DNA of 64,000 nt from Aurifilum marmelostoma (lineage: Eukaryota; Ascomycota; Sordariomycetes; Diaporthales; Cryphonectriaceae), in contig JAMXSV010000001.1 in the NCBI GenBank assembly GCA_027559495.1, positions 248,001 to 312,000 of the forward strand, read 5' to 3'. Both the position numbers and the translations under genes were made by a program. The notes beneath the pieces are model-generated. The model made no database searches and was not told the DNA's origin. It was given only the letters and a program-made list of their open reading frames with translations. Of the stretch, positions 59,657 to 64,000 are shown one piece after another; positions within the stretch are counted from its first letter, which is position 1, and the number at the start of each line of letters is the position of its first letter.

Positions 59657-60300
59657 GATGACCACACTGGCTCTGGACTTTTCCCGGAATGCGAGGGTCG
59701 GCTAGCCGAAGACGCAAGAAAGGACTCTCGTGTCAGTTTCATGTACATATCTTGCTGAAAAAAATGATATAGATATACAATCTCAACAGAGCTCATTCTA
59801 TCCTGCTGCGGTGAATCATTCACATTACTATTGAATTCGTACTCATATCAGAAGAGCAACCGTGGAGATACATCGGTCAACTAGATCTAGACTACAAGGG
59901 AAGGGAAGGAACAAGAAAAGTCGGCCAAAGACTTGCGGCCTTCCCAGTGAGAGTGATCATGGTAGGAAAGAGTGTTGAGTTACAGTCTGGAAATGAAAGA
60001 GAGAACATGTCCCAGTACTTGCCTCACTATGATTACGACTCACGGAGTGCGTAATATTCATCACAGTGTATTGTTCTGACTAGGGTTGATCCGTTTAAAT
60101 AAACACAGACATGAAAGAGGTATGTTCTCTCGATTCAAGCTATGTGATCCATAGAATGTCTGGGGATGGGGCAATTCTGGTTCATATCAGAAGAAAGGGC
60201 CAATCAAACTCTCAGATCATAATCACCAGTGTCCGCTTGACGTCTGATTAACTTTCGTCAATCTGGCGGCTACAGTAAATTAAGTGCGTAGATTCAGAGT
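59657..60300. other. Convergent intergenic region
   Basis: This lies between the 3' ends of the GH10 gene and the GH11 relic. It is AT-rich with no supported gene. Confidence 0.5.
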
Positions 60301-60800
60301 TCAAGTGCTACTTTCGATCGTCATGGACGAGGACCCGCTGGTTCCATATCCTTCAGTCGCCACGATCTGGTTGTTGTATGTGCCCAGTTCCTACACAAGA
60401 GATCAGAATTCCTTCATCTTGTTATTTCTAAGGTGAAGAATCATCTTTTTCCTGTTTACCAACCCAGGAGCCGCCCAGGCAGTGATGTGATTCTGGAAAG
60501 TGATGGTTCCGCTGGTACGCTCGCTCGTTCGGATCGAAAGATACTGGTTCAAAGGCTGGGTCGATTCGATGGACGGGGCGTCGCTGAGGGCCACCTCGTA
60601 GATGTCGTACGTCGGGCTGTCGGATGTCACTGTGCCCTCGAGGGTGCCTGAAGACCCGGAGTTGTAGGTGCCGTTTGTCTCAATGACATAATTAGTATTC
60701 GACGAGCGGCGAGGTGGTCTATCCATACAGGCAGGGCAAGCAGGGAGTCACCACTGGCGTCGATGGAGCGAGAGTCCGTGATGAGGATGAGGGTGCTGCA
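60301..60800 (-). pseudogene. GH11 endo-xylanase relic, frameshifted and truncated
   Basis: The last exon (60390-60301) encodes ELGTYNNQIVATEGYGTSG, including the GH11 acid/base Glu in ATEGY. It joins through an intact intron (60459-60391, GTAAAC to GTGTAG) to the upstream exon, which reads YVIETNGTYN, EGTVTSDSPTYDIY and APSIESTQPLNQYLSIR. Upstream of that, SPLVEY carries the nucleophile Glu but is out of frame because of an extra 4 bases (TAATTA at 60694-60689). Six codons earlier a TAG (60721-60719) stands where YGW normally has Trp, preceded by a 4-base CCTG duplication (60735-60728). The N-terminal half of the enzyme is absent. Upstream it abuts a truncated GMC gene on the same strand. 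Confidence 0.8.
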
Positions 60801-60886
60801 TCCACCTGCATCCCTTGATACCCATCACATTCGAATACCAGAGTCAGCTTGTTATAATTATATCAATCAAGTCCTATATACTAGTC

Positions 60887-61282
60887 CTACATTGTCGATC
60901 CCGCGTAATTCCACCTACTCAGGATTCTCATCTGCCACGTCCTGATGGGTGCATTAGAAGGCCGCGCCTTGTTGTCTGGACCTGTGTAGTTAACGCTCCT
61001 TTGGAAGTAGGGCAAGAACTTGTTCCAGCTGTACGAATCATCGTCGATCATAGTAGCCCATTTGTTAAGCGAGTCCTGCGAAGCATTAGCAATGGTGATT
61101 ATATGATATTTCCTCCAGAGAGAGAGGCAAAGAGATGGAAGACCTGCCACAATCGGTTGATTATAAGTGAAATAGTTGCGGGTTGAACTACATCAGAGCC
61201 ATCAGTATCGAGCTCTTATGCACACGAAGAACGATCTGGAGGATACAGAAGAAGAAAAGAAATGTATGTGTGTGTGTGTGTG

Positions 61283-61343
<61 letters not shown>

Positions 61344-61847
61344 CAGGGGGCATGATTACCTCCCGCCCAAGGTCTTGCCCCTTGCATAGTGCATGCTCCT
61401 ACAGCATCATTTTGTTAGAACCATTTCACAGCATCCTCTGTCGAGGCAAGTTGTAAACGACTGTAGTAAAAGTCACCTGTTATTCATGCCCGCCTGGGGC
61501 GTGGTCACAAAGCCCCAGTCAACAGACGGAATGATAGCCTCGGGGCTCGTGCCGGCCCCAAAGATGGCGTAAGACGGCACTGTGCTGAAGTTGCCGTCGT
61601 CCGCTGCGTAAAAGCCACCAGCTTCTACCACGGCGACCGACTTTCTGGCCTCGGCAAGACGTGCAGCGACAACAAGCCCGGCGGTGCCTCCTCCTACCAC
61701 GACATAGTCAAAGGTGGCGTTCTCTGGGAGGACGAGAGCTGAGCGAGGCAACGTGGACTCGTCTAACGCCGCTGCGGCTCCTGGTGTGAGAACAGAACCC
61801 AGCAGGAGGGAGGTTAGAGCTAATGTTTTGCAGCTGTGCAGATACAT
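60887..61847 (-). pseudogene. GMC-family FAD oxidoreductase, N-terminal fragment
   Basis: Exon 1 (61847-61477) has a signal peptide, then FDYVVVGGGTAGLVVAARLAE, the dinucleotide-binding GxGxxG motif, and VAVVEAGG. Exon 2 (61398-61360) encodes SMHYARGKTLGG. Exon 3 from 61187 continues SSTRNYFTYNQ, giving the GMC signature GGSS. After KWATMIDDDSYSWNKFLPYF and SVNYTGPDNKARPSNA the similarity stops, and a stop codon follows at 60887. The family is normally about 600 residues with a C-terminal His-containing active site, all of which is missing here. The 5' exons and splice sites look intact, so decay is by 3' truncation. Relatives include secreted glucose, aryl-alcohol or choline-type oxidases. 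Confidence 0.8.
61267..61340. repeat. Compound (TG)9(GA)28 microsatellite
   Basis: Nine TG units run into 28 uninterrupted GA units, all within intron 2 of the GMC fragment. It creates spurious Arg/Glu and Ser/Leu frames on the two strands. Confidence 0.9.
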
Positions 61848-62902
61848 ATTGGCCGGAGCTCAAAATGGCAACAAGAGTGATATAAAATTAGAAGGTCGGC
61901 AGCGACAGATCAAGATACGGACAAAAAGCATAACGCCCCCGGCAGGGTCGACGAGAGCGAACTCATGTTTACATATATACCTCTCATTTCTCTCGTGAGC
62001 CTCAGCAAGCAGCGCGCGAAATTTTCAGAGGCTTGCTTGGGAGCCTCTCTGGCTGGGCCATAGTGAATCTTAGCTTCCATGGCCGTGTTGGCCGAGTCTA
62101 TGGGATTTTGCTCACGCGGACCCCAGATCACCGTCTCTCGTCATCGTCGCCTCAGTGCTTCCAAGACGTCTGAGCTGATTCCTTCGATGTCACGCACAGG
62201 ATATGACCACCGTTAGAAGGAAGGAAAAGAAAGAATGAACTTGCGTCCGGCGAACCAGGGGGTTCCTTTAAGCATGGAGGTGAAGAGCTGTCTGTCACAA
62301 TTGTCCCAGCGCATACAATCATAGGAGATCGAACGTGGAATTAAAGACCTTATTTACTAGTTACCCACGGTCTCGGCCCTAGGGAGCACGCTGCAATTCA
62401 TCGATCCAAGGTCTGCGAGGTGAAAAGCAACAGAGACGGAGTCGAAACCAGATACGCCAACAGCGTGCCGCTGCTGCAGGTGGGCGTCAATCCTGGGCCT
62501 GGCGTACATCGGCTTGGATAATGATGCCGAAATCTTACTTTAGTCAGGTTCAAAGTCTCAATGAGAGCCTCCATGAGAGCTCAGGCATTCCAGTGACCAG
62601 GCAGGCGCCTGCAAAGACAAGGTGATTGTAAAACAAAATACTTGATACCTAGACAGGCAATTCATCGCCGGTTCTCACGTCACATCGTGGCGCTTCCGCT
62701 TCCGAGGTCTCAATATATACACAGGAAGACGAGAGAAATACGCACTGTCTGCATCCCAGTCGAAGGCTACTGCAGTCCTCCCTAGACTATCGCCAATAAT
62801 TTTGCAAGGAAGTTGGCCTCAGCAAGTAGAGTGACAATGATGTACAAGAGCTCTGGTACCGTCACACCTCCTGGGAGTCAAACGTCAACTAGATAAGAAA
62901 GT
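61848..62902. other. Intergenic
   Basis: No supported gene. It lies between divergent remnants (GMC fragment on the minus strand, FAD monooxygenase fragment on the plus strand) and may include their old shared promoter. Confidence 0.45.
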
Positions 62903-63494
62903 ATGCTGTCCAGAAATCAGGCCGCCAATACCAGCAGTGGAAGCATCCCACTCTCTACTGATCCCTCGAACTCTGCTCGCCACCGACGATCCCTTACTCG
63001 CAACCTCATGTGCTGATCATCGGTGCCGGTCCAGGAGGCCTGGCTCTGGGCCAGGGCCTCAAGAGGAACGGCGTGCCCTTCACCTTGTTCGAACGAGACG
63101 CTCTCCTCGACTCCAGCCGGCGGGGGTATCGGCTCAAGCTTGTCGGTGATATAGTCGCTTGGCTGCAGTCGATAGTCACGCCCGAGGCCTGGGCCGTCAT
63201 CAAGGCGACTTCTGCGGAGGTGAGGCTGGGCGAGACAAATCTCAACGCGACAGACGCTGGCATCACGGCTTGCCGCAAGGAGAAGCTGCCCCATGGCGTC
63301 CACTCGCCCCTAGCGGCCGATCGGGGCTTGCTGAGGTGGGCGCTGATGCAGGGAATCCAGGAGCGGAGGAGGGCATTTCTGTCAGTTCTATCAGCAAGTT
63401 TGAAGATAGCATGAGAGCCTTTTCGAGTGTTTGTATCCGCAGGAGCAAGCTAGCAGCAGGCAAGATGCTGGGCTTGTACGACGATGCATCCTGA
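62903..63494 (+). pseudogene. FAD-dependent monooxygenase, N-terminal fragment
   Basis: HVLIIGAGPGGLALGQGLKR, VPFTLFERD and RGYRLKL are the FAD-binding Rossmann start of PF01494-type aromatic-ring monooxygenases. HSPLAADRGLLRWALMQG is the conserved helix about 100 residues later. The coding frame begins with no ATG: an in-frame TGA lies 54 bases before the conserved start, and the only nearby ATG (62903) is in another frame. After about residue 130 the frame is lost, and a second frame containing KFEDS runs to a stop at 63494. The remaining roughly 250 residues, including the DG motif region, are absent. A spliced 5' exon cannot be ruled out, but the 3' loss shows it is not functional. Confidence 0.7.
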
Positions 63495-63713
63495 ATCTCA
63501 CAAAGCTCTCACCTCAGCCCGTTCCTAATCCCGAGTTTGTAACGGTTGTTGAGGACCCAAACAGCCCTGTCCATTGCGTCTTTGCTTAGCGACAGATGTT
63601 TCATGATTTCATAAATCATAGAACATGTGGAATATATTGTCATTTTACTGGCTAATTAATTAGCAGTTGTCTCGCGCTTCTCAACAACCAACAATTCCTT
63701 TTCAGGACCAGGC
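63495..63713. other. Short convergent spacer
   Basis: An AT-rich spacer between the monooxygenase relic and the BBE oxidase stop codon. Nothing else was recognised. Confidence 0.5.
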
Positions 63714-64000
63714 CTAGTCTAGGAGCTGTCTGGTGAAAACTCCCTTGGGATCCCACTCGTCCTTCAGTGCCCGCAACTTGTCCAGCTTGTCCTCTCCCCT
63801 GAAGCGAAGCTCGATTGGGCCAGTCCTGGTGGCATTCTGGAAGTCGGCGTACTCATGCTCATCTGGGCCCCTCGAGATGGCAATGCACTCGGCATTCAGC
63901 TCGGCCACCCTCTTGTGGCTTGCCGCATCCGTGTACCAGATGATGTTGTTCCTGAGAGGAAAAGAGTCAGCAGGATTCACAGTAGTTTGGTGGCTCTTCG
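63714..64000 (-). CDS. FAD-linked oxidase, C-terminal exon with BBE domain (partial)
   Basis: The last exon spans 63951-63714. A preceding intron ends TTTTCCTCTCAG and runs off the window edge. The exon encodes NNIIWYTD, then DKLRALKDEWDPKGVFTRQLL, the berberine-bridge-enzyme-like C-terminus of FAD_binding_4 oxidoreductases (the K-x-x-W/Y-D-P-x-x-x-F pattern). The family includes secreted oligosaccharide oxidases and secondary-metabolism oxidases; the N-terminal FAD-binding part lies outside this window. The gene probably extends several hundred codons beyond 64000. Confidence 0.75.
   Translation of the reverse strand, partial: KSHQTTVNPADSFPLRNNIIWYTDAASHKRVAELNAECIAISRGPDEHEYADFQNATRTGPIELRFRGEDKLDKLRALKDEWDPKGVFTRQLLD

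Noticed and set aside
61183..61389. Plus-strand frame with an Arg-Glu repeat
   Set aside because: It is a translation of the GA microsatellite inside an intron of the GMC fragment.

Overview
This window is genomic DNA of a filamentous ascomycete fungus, most likely a Sordariomycete. Genes are split by short introns (about 50-120 bp) with GTAAGT/GTATGT-type donors, CTAAC/CTAAT branch sites and CAG/TAG acceptors. Intergenic spaces are large, there are no operons, and the proteins belong to Pezizomycotina families: an Adr1/Tda9-like C2H2 regulator, the aromatic acid exporter-like ER transporter family, DUF3140/DUF2945, a LaeA-like methyltransferase, GH10 and GH11 xylanases, and BBE oxidases. No tRNA, rRNA, CRISPR array, intact transposon or viral gene was recognised. 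Splice sites were assigned by eye from consensus and phase. || Layout. 0.6-3.1 kb: two convergent small secreted cysteine-containing proteins. 3.1-16 kb: a 12.9-kb stretch with no gene I can support. 16-19.6 kb: a large zinc-finger transcription factor. 20.4-29.3 kb: four minus-strand genes, namely an unknown protein, a polyQ protein with a FAR1/MULE-like zinc-binding domain, a DUF3140+DUF2945 protein, and a type II membrane glycosyltransferase-like protein. 32.3-37.7 kb: an about 1,780-residue membrane-anchored, repeat-rich protein of unknown function, with three 71-bp tandem repeats just upstream. 40.1-43.5 kb: an arrestin-related trafficking adaptor. 49.4-53.7 kb: a ten-exon ER transporter. 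55.7-57.0 kb: a LaeA-like methyltransferase. 58.1-59.7 kb: a secreted GH10 xylanase. 60.3-63.5 kb: a decay zone with a broken GH11 xylanase, a truncated GMC oxidoreductase and a truncated FAD monooxygenase. 63.7 kb to the edge: the C-terminal exon of a BBE-type FAD oxidase. || How the genes relate. The left end (small secreted proteins, sparse genes) and the right end (secreted plant-cell-wall enzymes, redox enzymes, a LaeA-like methyltransferase, pseudogenes) look like fast-evolving accessory sequence around a conserved housekeeping and regulatory core. Two core genes (polyQ/FAR1-like and DUF3140/DUF2945) each carry one extra base in a G/C homopolymer. Removing that base restores the reading frame. 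This suggests either sequencing error or real slippage in a genome rich in long homopolymers. The most interesting undescribed items are the repeat-rich membrane protein and its 71-bp upstream repeats, the domesticated-transposase-like DNA-binding protein, and the GH11 relic whose 4-bp insertion resembles a Tc1/mariner excision scar.
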